DNA of 36,730 nucleotides from CAYXVU01 sp964468725 (lineage in GTDB: Bacteria; Acidobacteriota; Blastocatellia; UBA7656). Of this stretch, positions 24,632-33,410 are shown one piece after another (within the stretch, counting starts at the first letter, position 1; each line of letters begins with the position of its first letter). The stretch spans positions 1 through 36,730 of the forward strand of contig CAYXVU010000035.1 in the NCBI GenBank assembly GCA_964468725.1, in the 5' to 3' direction. The notes beneath the pieces were generated by a model, which worked only from the letters and a program-made list of their open reading frames with translations, was not told the origin of the DNA and did not search any database. A program made the translations under genes and the position numbers.

Positions 24632-25903
24632 ATGCCAACAAGAAGGACGTTTCTCAAACAGAGTGCGGGGCTGCTGGCAGCCGGGGTAATTCTGCCGAAC
24701 ACGCTGATCTCGCGCGCTCAGGCGCAGACCAACAAGCGCAACATCTTCGTGGATATTCAACTCTCCGGCGGCAATGACGGAGCTAATATGGTCGTTCCCT
24801 ATACGGATACGCGATATCAGAGTTTGCGCCCGAACCTGCATTTCAAAGAGAGTGAGTTGAAAGATGCCAATGGGAACTCCACGATTCTCACCGGCACACA
24901 GGGCTTGCACCCTGCGATGAGCGAAGTCAAAGGGCTTTTCGACGCTGGCAAAGTTGCCATCATTCAAGGCGTCGGGTATCCAAGTCCGAACCTCTCACAC
25001 TTTGTCTCAACCGACATTTGGCACACGGCAAATCCGATTGGCGGACAAGGATTGGGGTGGCTTGGTAAATATGCGGATTTGAAATTGGTAGGACAAACCG
25101 GCTTGCCCGCCGCCTCAGTTGGCGGGTTGCCCGTGAAATCGCTCTTTGCCAATGATGTGGTGATTCCGAATATCTCCAACTTTGAGGCCTATCAATTCGT
25201 AACCGACTCTCGTTATCAGAGCGACAGGCTCAACCAACTCAACACGTTCAATTTCACCTACGGTCGCAGCTTCGATACAGGTAGTTTTTCAGAACTCCTA
25301 ACCAATACCGGGATGAGTGCCGTTTCCGGAGCCGCTCAATTGCAGACCGCCATCGCAGGTTACTCCTCCAGTGTTACCTATCCGACCAATAATCCATTGG
25401 CCACCAGTCTGAAGATGATCGCACAACTCATCACCACTATGCCGGAGGCGAACCTGCTCTACGTGCAGATGGGCGGCTTCGATCATCATGCCAGCCAAAT
25501 CGCGTTGGAGAACGGGCAGCCAAACAAATTGGCAGGCGACCACGCGACATTGCTAACGCGCCTGTCGCAAGGGGTGAAGGCATTTTATGACGACATGGCA
25601 GAACACGGTTTGGCCGAAAATGTCTTGATGATGGCGTGGACAGAATTTGGTCGCAGGCCGCAAGAGAATGCCTCGCTCGGCACCGATCACGGAACCGTGA
25701 CTCCGATTCTCCTGATTGGCGATCCGGTCAACGGCGGATTGCTCGGCAATTCGCCTTCCTTTAATGATCTCGATCAAGCGGGCAATTTCAAATTCAGCAC
25801 GGATTTTCGCGGGATTTATGCGGAAATTCTCGATAAGTGGTTGGGCGCAGATTCTCAAACCATCCTCGGTTCACGTTTCGATCACATCGGATTCCTCCCA
25901 TAA
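24632..25903 (+). CDS. DUF1501 family protein with twin-arginine signal
   Basis: The N-terminus is a Tat export signal (TRRTFLKQSAGLLAAG, then a cleavage-like AQAQ), so the protein is exported folded. The body belongs to DUF1501, which has an alkaline-phosphatase/sulfatase-like fold: DIQLSGGNDGANMVVPY, LHPAMSEVKGLFDAGKVAIIQGVGYP, AWTEFGRRPQENAS and DHGTVTPILLIG. The length of 423 residues is usual. The ribosome-binding site GGAGGAG lies directly on the end of the preceding DUF1800 gene, implying coupled translation. The substrate of the family is not known; a cell-surface or polymer-related hydrolase is often suggested. Confidence 0.94.
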   Translation: MPTRRTFLKQSAGLLAAGVILPNTLISRAQAQTNKRNIFVDIQLSGGNDGANMVVPYTDTRYQSLRPNLHFKESELKDANGNSTILTGTQGLHPAMSEVKGLFDAGKVAIIQGVGYPSPNLSHFVSTDIWHTANPIGGQGLGWLGKYADLKLVGQTGLPAASVGGLPVKSLFANDVVIPNISNFEAYQFVTDSRYQSDRLNQLNTFNFTYGRSFDTGSFSELLTNTGMSAVSGAAQLQTAIAGYSSSVTYPTNNPLATSLKMIAQLITTMPEANLLYVQMGGFDHHASQIALENGQPNKLAGDHATLLTRLSQGVKAFYDDMAEHGLAENVLMMAWTEFGRRPQENASLGTDHGTVTPILLIGDPVNGGLLGNSPSFNDLDQAGNFKFSTDFRGIYAEILDKWLGADSQTILGSRFDHIGFLP

Positions 25904-25934
25904 CGAAAGAGAGTCCCTAGCGGCTCTCTTCGTT
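25902..25934 (+). terminator. Hairpin overlapping the end of the DUF1501 gene
   Basis: AACGAAAGAGAG (25902-25913) pairs with CTCTCTTCGTT (25924-25934) apart from one bulged A. The stem includes two bases of the TAA stop. There is no T-tract; the stronger terminator just downstream probably does the main work. Confidence 0.45.
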
Positions 25935-25956
25935 CCCTGTTCATCAGCTTTCCTCC

Positions 25957-25991
25957 GGCTGGTTGCGCGATTAGTAACCAGCCTATTTTTT
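25957..25991 (+). terminator. Rho-independent terminator shared with the end of a convergent gene
   Basis: GGCTGGTT (25957-25964) and AACCAGCC (25976-25983) form a perfect 8-bp stem followed by TATTTTTT. It terminates the DUF1800-DUF1501 operon, and its T-tract lies within the last codons of the convergent PD40 gene. Confidence 0.85.
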
Positions 25992-27104
25992 CTTCTTCTC
26001 CTCCTCCGCAGGGATTGAGAGGTTAATAGAGTAGACTTCATTCTCCTCGGGCTTAACCGGATAAGACCCAAAGAAGATGCGATCATTCGTCGCAAAGACA
26101 GGCGCAAAGTTGTTGCCTTTGCGGTAGGTCAATTGGGTAACTTCTCTGCTGGCGACATCATACAAAAAAATCTGCTGTCCGGTTTCCACTAATGCCGCAA
26201 AGGCGATGCGCTTGCCATCAGGCGATACGGTAGGGCTCCGCATCGCCGCATCCAGGTCACATATCTCCCGCAACTTTCCGCTTTGAAGGTCAAGCAGGTA
26301 GATACTCTCTTGCCGTTCGACCTCTTCTTGCGCCCACAAAACGATGAAACCGGCAGCGACGGGAATATACTTCTGAATGCGCGCTAATTTATCCTCCGTC
26401 AAATCACGCAGCGGTTTGCCCTCAAAATCATAAAGCCAAAGCGAATGGCGACCGCTCGCTTCACTGACTTTGACGAGGAGTACGCCCTTGCCATCGGGGG
26501 CAAAACCAGGAAGGATGGATTGCCCTTCGTCTTCGGTAAACGCTTCGGCTTTGCCACCCGCAACAGGAAACGAAGCGACATGGAGAATCCCAAATGCGGC
26601 GTCGGGCAACGGGCTTTCATCAGTCGTAAAAAAGACCCGTTTGCCATCAGGAGAAAAGAGCGGTTGACGGTCGGCAAAGTTATTCGATGTGCGCTGGCGT
26701 AGCCGACCGGTTTTCAATTCGAGCGTATAGATTTCCGCGAAACTACCAGTCTCGTTAAATCCGGCAAATGCGACCGCCGTTCCATCCGGCGACCAAGTAG
26801 CATCCGCCACCCCCCATTGCATATTGGTCAGCGGTGGCCGAATGGAAAGATCAACCGTATTCATCACGTAGAGATTCGGAGCCGCATCTGGTCTTTTAGC
26901 CACCAGCAACAACGATTTGCCATCAGGCGAAGCCGCACCCATAGCATATAGGTTCATGCCTTGCGTGTGGCATTCGATCTTGAAAGGCTCTTTCTTCTTT
27001 TTCTCTTCCTTCTGCTTCTCTGACTTCTCATCGGCATGCGAAACGCAGACGCAGATGAAGGCGCTAAAGCAAAGGAGAAAAAACCATCGTAGCCGTTTGG
27101 GCAT
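25983..27104 (-). CDS. Exported PD40/TolB-type beta-propeller protein
   Basis: A signal peptide (basic MPKRLR, hydrophobic WFFLLCFSAFICVCV, cleavage near SHA) is followed by a Lys/Glu-rich spacer. Six or so PD40 blades then carry the repeating pattern SPDGKxxxF: ASPDGKSLLLVA, WSPDGTAVAFAG, FSPDGKRVFFTT, FAPDGKGVLLV and VSPDGKRIAFAA. Such propellers, as in TolB, bind proteins or sense ligands and are not usually enzymes. The start at 27104 gives 373 residues; more upstream in-frame starts exist, none with a ribosome-binding site. The stop lies inside the terminator T-tract of the convergent operon. Confidence 0.85.
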   Translation of the reverse strand: MPKRLRWFFLLCFSAFICVCVSHADEKSEKQKEEKKKKEPFKIECHTQGMNLYAMGAASPDGKSLLLVAKRPDAAPNLYVMNTVDLSIRPPLTNMQWGVADATWSPDGTAVAFAGFNETGSFAEIYTLELKTGRLRQRTSNNFADRQPLFSPDGKRVFFTTDESPLPDAAFGILHVASFPVAGGKAEAFTEDEGQSILPGFAPDGKGVLLVKVSEASGRHSLWLYDFEGKPLRDLTEDKLARIQKYIPVAAGFIVLWAQEEVERQESIYLLDLQSGKLREICDLDAAMRSPTVSPDGKRIAFAALVETGQQIFLYDVASREVTQLTYRKGNNFAPVFATNDRIFFGSYPVKPEENEVYSINLSIPAEEEKKKK

Positions 27105-27260
27105 AAACGAAAGAGGGGTCAGCATTCGATGCCAACTGAGAGACGGTCGGAAGGGGGAGACTTCTTTCATATCGCAGATGCTAGCACAGGCAAGAGGAGC
27201 CAACAATTCGCAAATCCGTCAGACAACCCAACCGACAAAATCGAATACTAAGAACCCGCG

Positions 27261-27297
27261 TGACAGACTTGTCAGTGGGAAAACTTGTTTGTACTGT
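27261..27297 (+). promoter_or_regulatory. Candidate promoter and palindrome before the FHA-protease gene
   Basis: TTGTCA (27269-27274) and TACTGT (27292-27297) with a 17-base spacer form a moderate promoter. A dyad TGACA-GACT-TGTCA (27261-27274) covers the -35 element and could be an operator. Confidence 0.4.
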
Positions 27298-27345
27298 TAA
27301 TGCGTCTTTTGGCAACTAGTTTGTGAGATTGAGGTAGAGCGACCG

Positions 27346-28944
27346 ATGAGCCGCTTTATGTTCGTCTATCTATCCGGTAGCGAAAAAGGGAAAACCCGAA
27401 TCTTTTTTCAAGACCACGTCTCGATTGGCGCATCGGACGAATGCGATCTCAAATTGGTCGCCGAAGAGGGCGGGACGCTGCCCAATCACGTATTGGCGCA
27501 AATCTACGACGACGATGGAGCCTTTCACCTTGTCCCCAATATCGAACTGGACGAGTTAGAAATCCAAGTCAACGGTGAAGAGGTAGCCCTAACTGCTTCG
27601 GCTGCCGGTCATGAGATTCATGATGGTGACACGCTACAATTCGGACACGGGCTCTCAAGTGCCAGCGTGCTCTTTCAGGTAATGCCCGAAAACTTTGCCA
27701 CCACCGATCTGGTGCGGCGCAATAACCGAGCAATTGCCCAGCCTCAATCGGCACAACCGGTACACCCCCTCACTGCGACTCTCTTTGTTAAGGAACTCAC
27801 GGCCAGTCTGTGGGCAGAGATTCCGCGAAAGGCGAAGATCACGACGTTGATCGGCTTTGCCTTTGCCTCGGTAGCCGTTCTGGGGCTCCTTTATTTCTTC
27901 GTTCTTACCCTTCATCGCAACACCTCCGAAATCGAACGCATGCGCGAGCAGATGGCAGAGGCGGAAAAAGAGCACCGCGACTCGCAAGGCAAAATCCAAC
28001 AATACCAAAGAGAGCTTGAACAATTGCGCGAGAAGGATGAACAGAATCGCTCTTTCGCACAACGCATCACCGAACAATATAGTCCGGGCGTCTGCCTGAT
28101 CGTTGGAACCTACACATTCGTCGAGGCCGGAACCGGTAAGACCCTGCGCTATGAGGCCGCCGACGATGAAAACGAAAGCCCGATAGATCAAAATGGCAAT
28201 CTGCTTGCCTCCGTTGATGGTCAAGGCGAACCCGTGCGCATTGATTACACCGGGACAGGATTCATCATTGACAAAGGCGTTATCGCGACCAATAAACATG
28301 TCGTGCGTCCATGGGCGACCGACACCATCGCACAAATCATCATGCAGCAGAGTGTAAAGTTGCGGCCTCGCCTCAATACGCTGATGGCGTTCTTCCCTTC
28401 CCTGCAAACTCCCTTCGTCTTGAAAGAGGTGGGCAATTCGCCGCGCTATGATGTCGCGTTGTGTAGTTTCGATCAGGGTGATAGCGCATTGCCGGTGTTG
28501 CCCATGACGCAGGAAGCCAGTCAAGCGATGGTTGGTCAGCCGCTCGTTTTGCTCGGCTATCCGACGGGCGTTGATGGGCTACTGCAACGTATTGATGAAC
28601 GCGAGAGACAAGATATTCTACGCGCCAATTCGGCATCTCCCGAGGCCATCGCTGAAGGATTAGCAGCGAAAGGATACATTCGACCGCTGACTACAACCGG
28701 AACGATAAGCGATATGTTACCCGGGCGCATCGTTCACAGTGCGCAAACGATTGAAGGCGGTTCCGGCAGCCCAATGTTTGATCGTGATGGCAAAGTGATC
28801 GGCATCAATTCTGCGATTTTGGCCACAATGGACGGGTCACAGAGTTTTGGTGGGTCGAACTTCGGCGTCCCTATCAAAACTGCTTATGAATTGCTGGCTG
28901 CCTATAATCAAAACGAAGCGACAAAGAAACAGTCGGCGCAGTAA
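27346..28944 (+). CDS. Transmembrane FHA-like and trypsin-like serine protease protein
   Basis: The 532-residue protein has an N-terminal FHA-like domain (about residues 5-112), one membrane helix (about 165-189), a coiled coil (about 192-235) and a trypsin/HtrA-like protease domain (about 245-525). The protease triad looks complete: His318 in ATNKHVV, Asp369 in RYDVAL and Ser473 in GGSGSPMF. The FHA domain keeps IGASDECDLKL but has Ala where phosphothreonine-binding domains have the conserved Arg (IGR), and LPNH where they have SRxH. No N-terminal signal is seen, so the FHA part should be cytoplasmic and the protease periplasmic. No PDZ domain is visible. Confidence 0.88.
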   Translation: MSRFMFVYLSGSEKGKTRIFFQDHVSIGASDECDLKLVAEEGGTLPNHVLAQIYDDDGAFHLVPNIELDELEIQVNGEEVALTASAAGHEIHDGDTLQFGHGLSSASVLFQVMPENFATTDLVRRNNRAIAQPQSAQPVHPLTATLFVKELTASLWAEIPRKAKITTLIGFAFASVAVLGLLYFFVLTLHRNTSEIERMREQMAEAEKEHRDSQGKIQQYQRELEQLREKDEQNRSFAQRITEQYSPGVCLIVGTYTFVEAGTGKTLRYEAADDENESPIDQNGNLLASVDGQGEPVRIDYTGTGFIIDKGVIATNKHVVRPWATDTIAQIIMQQSVKLRPRLNTLMAFFPSLQTPFVLKEVGNSPRYDVALCSFDQGDSALPVLPMTQEASQAMVGQPLVLLGYPTGVDGLLQRIDERERQDILRANSASPEAIAEGLAAKGYIRPLTTTGTISDMLPGRIVHSAQTIEGGSGSPMFDRDGKVIGINSAILATMDGSQSFGGSNFGVPIKTAYELLAAYNQNEATKKQSAQ

Positions 28945-28963
28945 GTCGCTTGCCCTCCTTCCT

Positions 28964-29386
28964 TCAGCATCCGCTCGCGGCAATCTCAACGACGTGAAAG
29001 CTTAACATTGCCTCTTCATCAATTGGTCGCGGAATGACTTCAAAAGAAACCTGATCAAATTTGCCCTGACCTCTATAGAATGCGGTCTTATACCCGCGTC
29101 CATTGGTGAACTCGATCATTTGCACTCCCCACTTACCCAATGCAGCATTGTCCGGGATATGAATGGTAATCGTGATGATTTCTTCGGCATAATAACGCTC
29201 TCGCGGGATCAGGATGTCGCCCGCAGCCGTCTTCGATTTATTCCCTTGGGTCAAACCAAAGGGGAAACATTGCACATAGACGCGACTGATACCGGCGGGA
29301 TCATAGGCGCGCACGCGAAATTCAAAGTTGCCACCGGCCATAATTTGCAAGTCGCCGGAGTCATTTCGAAACGGTTTTGCAGACAT
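28964..29386 (-). CDS. Protein of unknown function (140 residues)
   Basis: I do not recognise the family. The sequence is rich in beta-strand-like alternation (FEFRVRAYDPAGISRVYVQCFPFG, ITITIHIPDNAALGKWGVQMIEFTNGRG, VSFEVIPRP), suggesting an Ig-like or jelly-roll beta sandwich. No signal peptide or membrane helix is present. The ATG at 29386 has GAGGTG eight bases upstream, better than the in-frame start at 29446, and an excellent promoter lies about 100 bases upstream. It is transcribed alone, converging on the FHA-protease gene. Confidence 0.75.
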   Translation of the reverse strand: MSAKPFRNDSGDLQIMAGGNFEFRVRAYDPAGISRVYVQCFPFGLTQGNKSKTAAGDILIPRERYYAEEIITITIHIPDNAALGKWGVQMIEFTNGRGYKTAFYRGQGKFDQVSFEVIPRPIDEEAMLSFHVVEIAASGC

Positions 29387-29482
29387 GAAAGCACACCTCG
29401 TCAAAGGAATCTTGAGTCTGTGAGGGTCAGTGAGGATGCGAGGCAATTTAGTATGAGGATTCTAAACGTTGCTACGGCGAGG

Positions 29483-29511
29483 ATAATAACTTTGCCACTA
29501 ACCAACGTCAA
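29483..29511 (-). promoter_or_regulatory. Sigma70-type promoter of the 140-residue protein gene
   Basis: On the minus strand TTGACG (29506-29511) and TATTAT (29483-29488) are spaced by 17 bases. Transcription would start near 29476, about 90 bases before the ATG at 29386. Confidence 0.65.
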
Positions 29512-29625
29512 GGAATTGCTCGCAATGCCGCGACACCCGAGCGGGTTGGTCAGAAAAAAGAACTTCCAACCTCAGCACGGTGGCACAAATTGCAAGCGAG
29601 TTCAATAACGGAAGATTCGTCCTTT

Positions 29626-31440
29626 TCACTTTTGCCCGAAGGGTTTGAGCTTTCCTTCTTGTGCCTCCTTGAATGCGCCGTTGGGGAGGTTGCCCATCGC
29701 AATGGCCTTTTCATATTCGGCGATGGCATCGACGCGGAACTCCTGAAAATCCAATATGCGACCAATGAAGACGTGTGACCATTGAATGAGCCAGGCGTCG
29801 GTCTCCCTTGATGCATAGTCTATCGCCTGTCGAAAAAGTTTGATGGCCAACTCCAAGCGTTCGTGCTGGCCTTGAATCTTGTCATCTTCATCAGCTTTCG
29901 GGTCGCGCTCTGCGGAGCTGGGAATGGAACTCGTAACTTGTGCCATACCATAGAGCGCCCGCGCATTTTTCGGCTCGGCGTTGAGAATCTCTTGCAGCAC
30001 GTTGCGCGCTTCTTCAAAGTTGCGTTGACGAATCAGGTCATCAGAGATGACCAGCTTTCCGGCAATCGTCGAAGCCAAGGCGTGCGCAATTTCAGCTTCA
30101 TTACTGGTTCTGGTCTTTCGCGCTTCCATCACCCTCGCCACTGTTGGCTCAAACTCTTTCGCTCGCAGCGCCTCGCGGTCGAATTTTGTAGTGGCCAGCA
30201 TCTCATCAAAAAACTCTTCGATGCCGATGCCCACTTTTTCTAATCCGATGAGCGATTGATAAAAATGGAATGATAGCACCGCCCCGCGCTGATACGCCTG
30301 TGCCAAATCATAAACTGCATCATCTTCACTATAGCCGCCGCGCCCCTCACGGGTTTGTAACCGACGCATCCGAGCTTCGACGGCTTGCGCCAGCGATTCG
30401 CGCAGCACCAGATAAACGCTTGAACTGAACTCTTTTTGCGCGCCCGGAACCGCCGCCGTCAGTTGGGTAATTTGGTCTTTGTACTCCAATGATTTTCGCA
30501 AGTGTCGTTCGATCATCGGCTCGATAATAAAGCGAATCAAAACCTGACGCGACGCATCGAGATTCGGCAGGCGTGACGGCCCGATAATGACGACATAATC
30601 GTCGCCCACCCGGCGGAACAGGAGATCGTCTTTTTGGTTGAGAATATCATCCCGCACAAAGGATGAACCGATAGCCGCAAAGGGATCCGGCACAATGAAG
30701 ACTTGGCGCGTGCGAGTCCGTGCGACGGTGCTCGACTTGCTCTTCTTATCTTTTGATTTGCCCTCGTCTGCGCCGATTACCAGCGGCCTCAGGCTGACAG
30801 TGGTCTCCGGCTGCAACTTTAAATACTCAACCGTTTGATAGATCAACTCGCCAATGGGCTGACGATAGGCTGTCGCATAAGCCTGCCCGACGGCCAGATA
30901 CTTCGACAGCACGTCTTTAATTTTACTCTTCACATAAAACTCGGACGCGAGACGTGAAAATTCGACCAGCGGGCGGAGATCAACTGGCGTGCTACGCGCG
31001 CTGCGGATACCTTCTTCATCGCTTTCGAAGATCGTAAAAGCCGGGGGTTGCGTCATCAGGAGACTGAGCGCAGCATAACGCGAAGCATCCAATCCCTCGT
31101 CAACCCCGGCGCGGCGGTTGGCTTTGTAAAACTTTGCCAGTCGGTCTTTCAACACCGGGTCGAGCGCGGCAAGGTCGCGCCGCAATTCGGCACGCGCAGG
31201 CGATAAGGGTTGTCCTCCGGTTTCATAATCGAACCCGGCAAGGTTGATCGCCGCCATCACCACCAATGTCCGAACGTCGGCTTCGACGCGAACATTGACA
31301 TCGGCAGGTGGAATAAAACCGGAGGCCGTACGAACAACGGGCGGCTGCTTTGCCGGTGGCGTTTGATTAGAGGGTTGCTGCCCGAAAGAAAAGGTCGGAA
31401 GTAACAAAACGACGATAAGAGTAAAACAGGTATTCCGCAT
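29626..31440 (-). CDS. Exported protein with C-terminal TPRs, function unknown
   Basis: A signal peptide (MRNTCFTLIVVLLLPTFSFG) precedes a Pro-rich spacer and a large helical domain (about residues 40-480) that I cannot assign. It contains VRVEADVRTLVVMAAIN and RVGDDYVVIIGPSRLP. The last ~130 residues look like TPR repeats (NFEEARNVLQEILNAEPKNARALYGMAQV, FRVDAIAEYEKAIAMG). From the ATG at 31440 the protein has 604 residues; a GTG at 31470 would spoil the signal peptide. It is probably periplasmic. The lone gene lies between an unknown gene and pruA, both on the same strand but well separated. Confidence 0.8.
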   Translation of the reverse strand: MRNTCFTLIVVLLLPTFSFGQQPSNQTPPAKQPPVVRTASGFIPPADVNVRVEADVRTLVVMAAINLAGFDYETGGQPLSPARAELRRDLAALDPVLKDRLAKFYKANRRAGVDEGLDASRYAALSLLMTQPPAFTIFESDEEGIRSARSTPVDLRPLVEFSRLASEFYVKSKIKDVLSKYLAVGQAYATAYRQPIGELIYQTVEYLKLQPETTVSLRPLVIGADEGKSKDKKSKSSTVARTRTRQVFIVPDPFAAIGSSFVRDDILNQKDDLLFRRVGDDYVVIIGPSRLPNLDASRQVLIRFIIEPMIERHLRKSLEYKDQITQLTAAVPGAQKEFSSSVYLVLRESLAQAVEARMRRLQTREGRGGYSEDDAVYDLAQAYQRGAVLSFHFYQSLIGLEKVGIGIEEFFDEMLATTKFDREALRAKEFEPTVARVMEARKTRTSNEAEIAHALASTIAGKLVISDDLIRQRNFEEARNVLQEILNAEPKNARALYGMAQVTSSIPSSAERDPKADEDDKIQGQHERLELAIKLFRQAIDYASRETDAWLIQWSHVFIGRILDFQEFRVDAIAEYEKAIAMGNLPNGAFKEAQEGKLKPFGQK

Positions 31441-31607
31441 AAAAACCCCGCACAACCAATGCAAAATCACTCAGCCTCAAAAGGTCAGAGCCACTTGAAT
31501 GCTAAAAGAATGAATCAGGAGGCGCTCCTTGCCAATTTGCTATAGCTATTCCATAAAGGGATCAGCGGAGTGTCACCGATTCCTGCATCGCAACGCATTA
31601 TTGTCCC

Positions 31608-33161
31608 CTACAGCTTCTCCGAGACGGTCTTGGCTTGTGAGAACAGCATCAAGTAGTCACGGCCACCCGCTTTTGAATCGGTGCCGGACATATTGAAACC
31701 ACCGAAGGGGTGAACATCAACCAAAGCTCCCGTGCACTTGCGATTCAAATAGAGGTTGCCGACATGAAAATCTCGTCTTGCCTGTTCCAATCGCTGGCGT
31801 TCATTTGAATACAAAGCGCCCGTCAACCCGAACTCCGTATTGTTTGCAATATCGAGAGCTTCATCGAAATTCCTCGCTTTGAAGGCAGCAAGAACCGGGC
31901 CGAAAATCTCTTCCAGCGAAATCCGCGCTTGCGGGTCAACTTCGCTAATCACCGTTGGTTGAATGAACCAGCCTTGCTGATCTTCGGACAGAGTGCCGCC
32001 GCCGGTTCGTACAGCCCCCTCGCCTTTGCCGATTTGGATGTAATTCATGATGGACTCAAAAGCGCTCTTGCTTGCCACTGGCCCCATCCAGTTGCTTTGC
32101 TCTTTGGTCGGTCCCACTTTAATTTTTCCAGCGCGTTCGGCCACGCGGCTGACAACTTCCTCGTACACATCTTCGACGACGATAAGGCGAGAGCAGGCTG
32201 AACACTTTTGCCCTGAAAATCCGAAAGCTGCTGCCACCGTGCCCTCAACAACGGCGTCCAAATCAGCCGTCTCGTCAACCACGATGGTATCTTTGCCGCC
32301 CATCTCGGCGACGACTCGCTTGATCCACAGTTGGCCTTCGGCGGTCTTGGCGGCCAGTTCATTGATGTGTAGACCAACATCTTTTGAACCGGTGAAAGCA
32401 ATAAAGCGAGTTCGGGGGTTGCCGACCAAATAATCGCCGATCTTTCCGCCGCTGCCGGGAACAAAGTTGACGACGCCGGGTGGCAGCGAAGCTTCCTCCA
32501 GCAGTTCAACAAACTTTGCCGCAATCACAGGACTATCACTTGAGGGCTTTAAGACCACCGTATTACCCGTCACGACAGAAGCCAAGGTCATGCCTGCCAT
32601 AATGGCCAACGGAAAATTCCAAGGGGGAATCACCACACCAACGCCAAGCGGAATGTAATAGAGTTCATTTTGTTCACCTGCCGAGGGGGTCAGGTCATGC
32701 TCGCGGTTGTAACGAACCATCTCGCGCCCATAGAACTCAGCAAAGTCAATCGCTTCGGCCACATCAGCGTCAGCCTCAGCCCATGACTTGCCAACTTCAA
32801 GCACACAGAGCGCCGTGAATTCGGCTTTCCGTTTTCTCAGTAGGGCGGCGACTTTGAAGAGGTAGCGTGCCCGCACGATGGGATCAACCTTCCTCCACTC
32901 TTTGAAAGTATCCGTCGCCGTCTCGATGGCTTTATCCGCCAGCTCAACCGTCGCTTTGTGCACCAAGCCAATGACTTCATTGAAATTCGACGGATTGGGA
33001 GAGGCAAGCATATCCCCTGTCTCATAGCGTTTGCCGCCGATTATGATGGGGTAGTCGCGCCCGAATTGAGCTTCAACGTTGGCAATCGCTTCGCGCAATG
33101 CTGCGGCGTGGCGTTCATCGGAAAAATCCAGAAATGGCTCATTGGTGAATGGAGGTAGCAT
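31608..33161 (-). CDS. pruA: L-glutamate gamma-semialdehyde dehydrogenase (1-pyrroline-5-carboxylate dehydrogenase)
   Basis: This NAD-dependent aldehyde dehydrogenase oxidises glutamate semialdehyde to glutamate, the second step of proline use. It is a stand-alone RocA/PruA-type enzyme of 517 residues. Catalytic Cys320 (FSGQKCSACSR) and Glu286 (VAEMGGKD) are present, as are the NAD-binding VTGNTVVLKPSSDSP and FTGSKDVG. The C-terminal GGFNMSGTDSKAGGRDYL is typical of this subfamily. AGGA seven bases before the ATG supports the start. No proline dehydrogenase gene is adjacent, so its partner enzyme must be encoded elsewhere. Confidence 0.94.
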   Translation of the reverse strand: MLPPFTNEPFLDFSDERHAAALREAIANVEAQFGRDYPIIIGGKRYETGDMLASPNPSNFNEVIGLVHKATVELADKAIETATDTFKEWRKVDPIVRARYLFKVAALLRKRKAEFTALCVLEVGKSWAEADADVAEAIDFAEFYGREMVRYNREHDLTPSAGEQNELYYIPLGVGVVIPPWNFPLAIMAGMTLASVVTGNTVVLKPSSDSPVIAAKFVELLEEASLPPGVVNFVPGSGGKIGDYLVGNPRTRFIAFTGSKDVGLHINELAAKTAEGQLWIKRVVAEMGGKDTIVVDETADLDAVVEGTVAAAFGFSGQKCSACSRLIVVEDVYEEVVSRVAERAGKIKVGPTKEQSNWMGPVASKSAFESIMNYIQIGKGEGAVRTGGGTLSEDQQGWFIQPTVISEVDPQARISLEEIFGPVLAAFKARNFDEALDIANNTEFGLTGALYSNERQRLEQARRDFHVGNLYLNRKCTGALVDVHPFGGFNMSGTDSKAGGRDYLMLFSQAKTVSEKL

Positions 33162-33205
33162 GCTGAGTTCCTTTCCTCATAGTGTTGTGATTGCTAAAGC
33201 TATTG

Positions 33206-33235
33206 AAACTATCAATCCACATCGGCTAGCGTCAA
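33206..33235 (-). promoter_or_regulatory. Candidate promoter of pruA
   Basis: On the minus strand TTGACG (33230-33235) and TAGTTT (33206-33211) are spaced by 18 bases, ending 44 bases before the pruA ATG. The -10 match is moderate. Confidence 0.5.
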
Positions 33236-33314
33236 CTGTACGGGCGAGCTTTCTATAATCGAAAACAGGCTCTACGGGTTTGTGTTCCAGCTTATCCGTA
33301 TCTTCATTACCCGT

Positions 33315-33343
33315 TTGACTCACTGCCGATCAATCAAGATAAT
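33315..33343 (+). promoter_or_regulatory. Sigma70-type promoter of the small lipoprotein gene
   Basis: TTGACT (33315-33320) and GATAAT (33338-33343) are separated by exactly 17 bases. Transcription would start near 33350, about 60 bases before the ATG at 33411. Together with the minus-strand pruA promoter it makes a divergent promoter region. Confidence 0.7.
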
Positions 33344-33410
33344 GGGCGTCGTCTAAACGACAGGGCTTCATATTCAACAACCCATCAAAATGAAGGAGCG
33401 AAAAGGTAAA

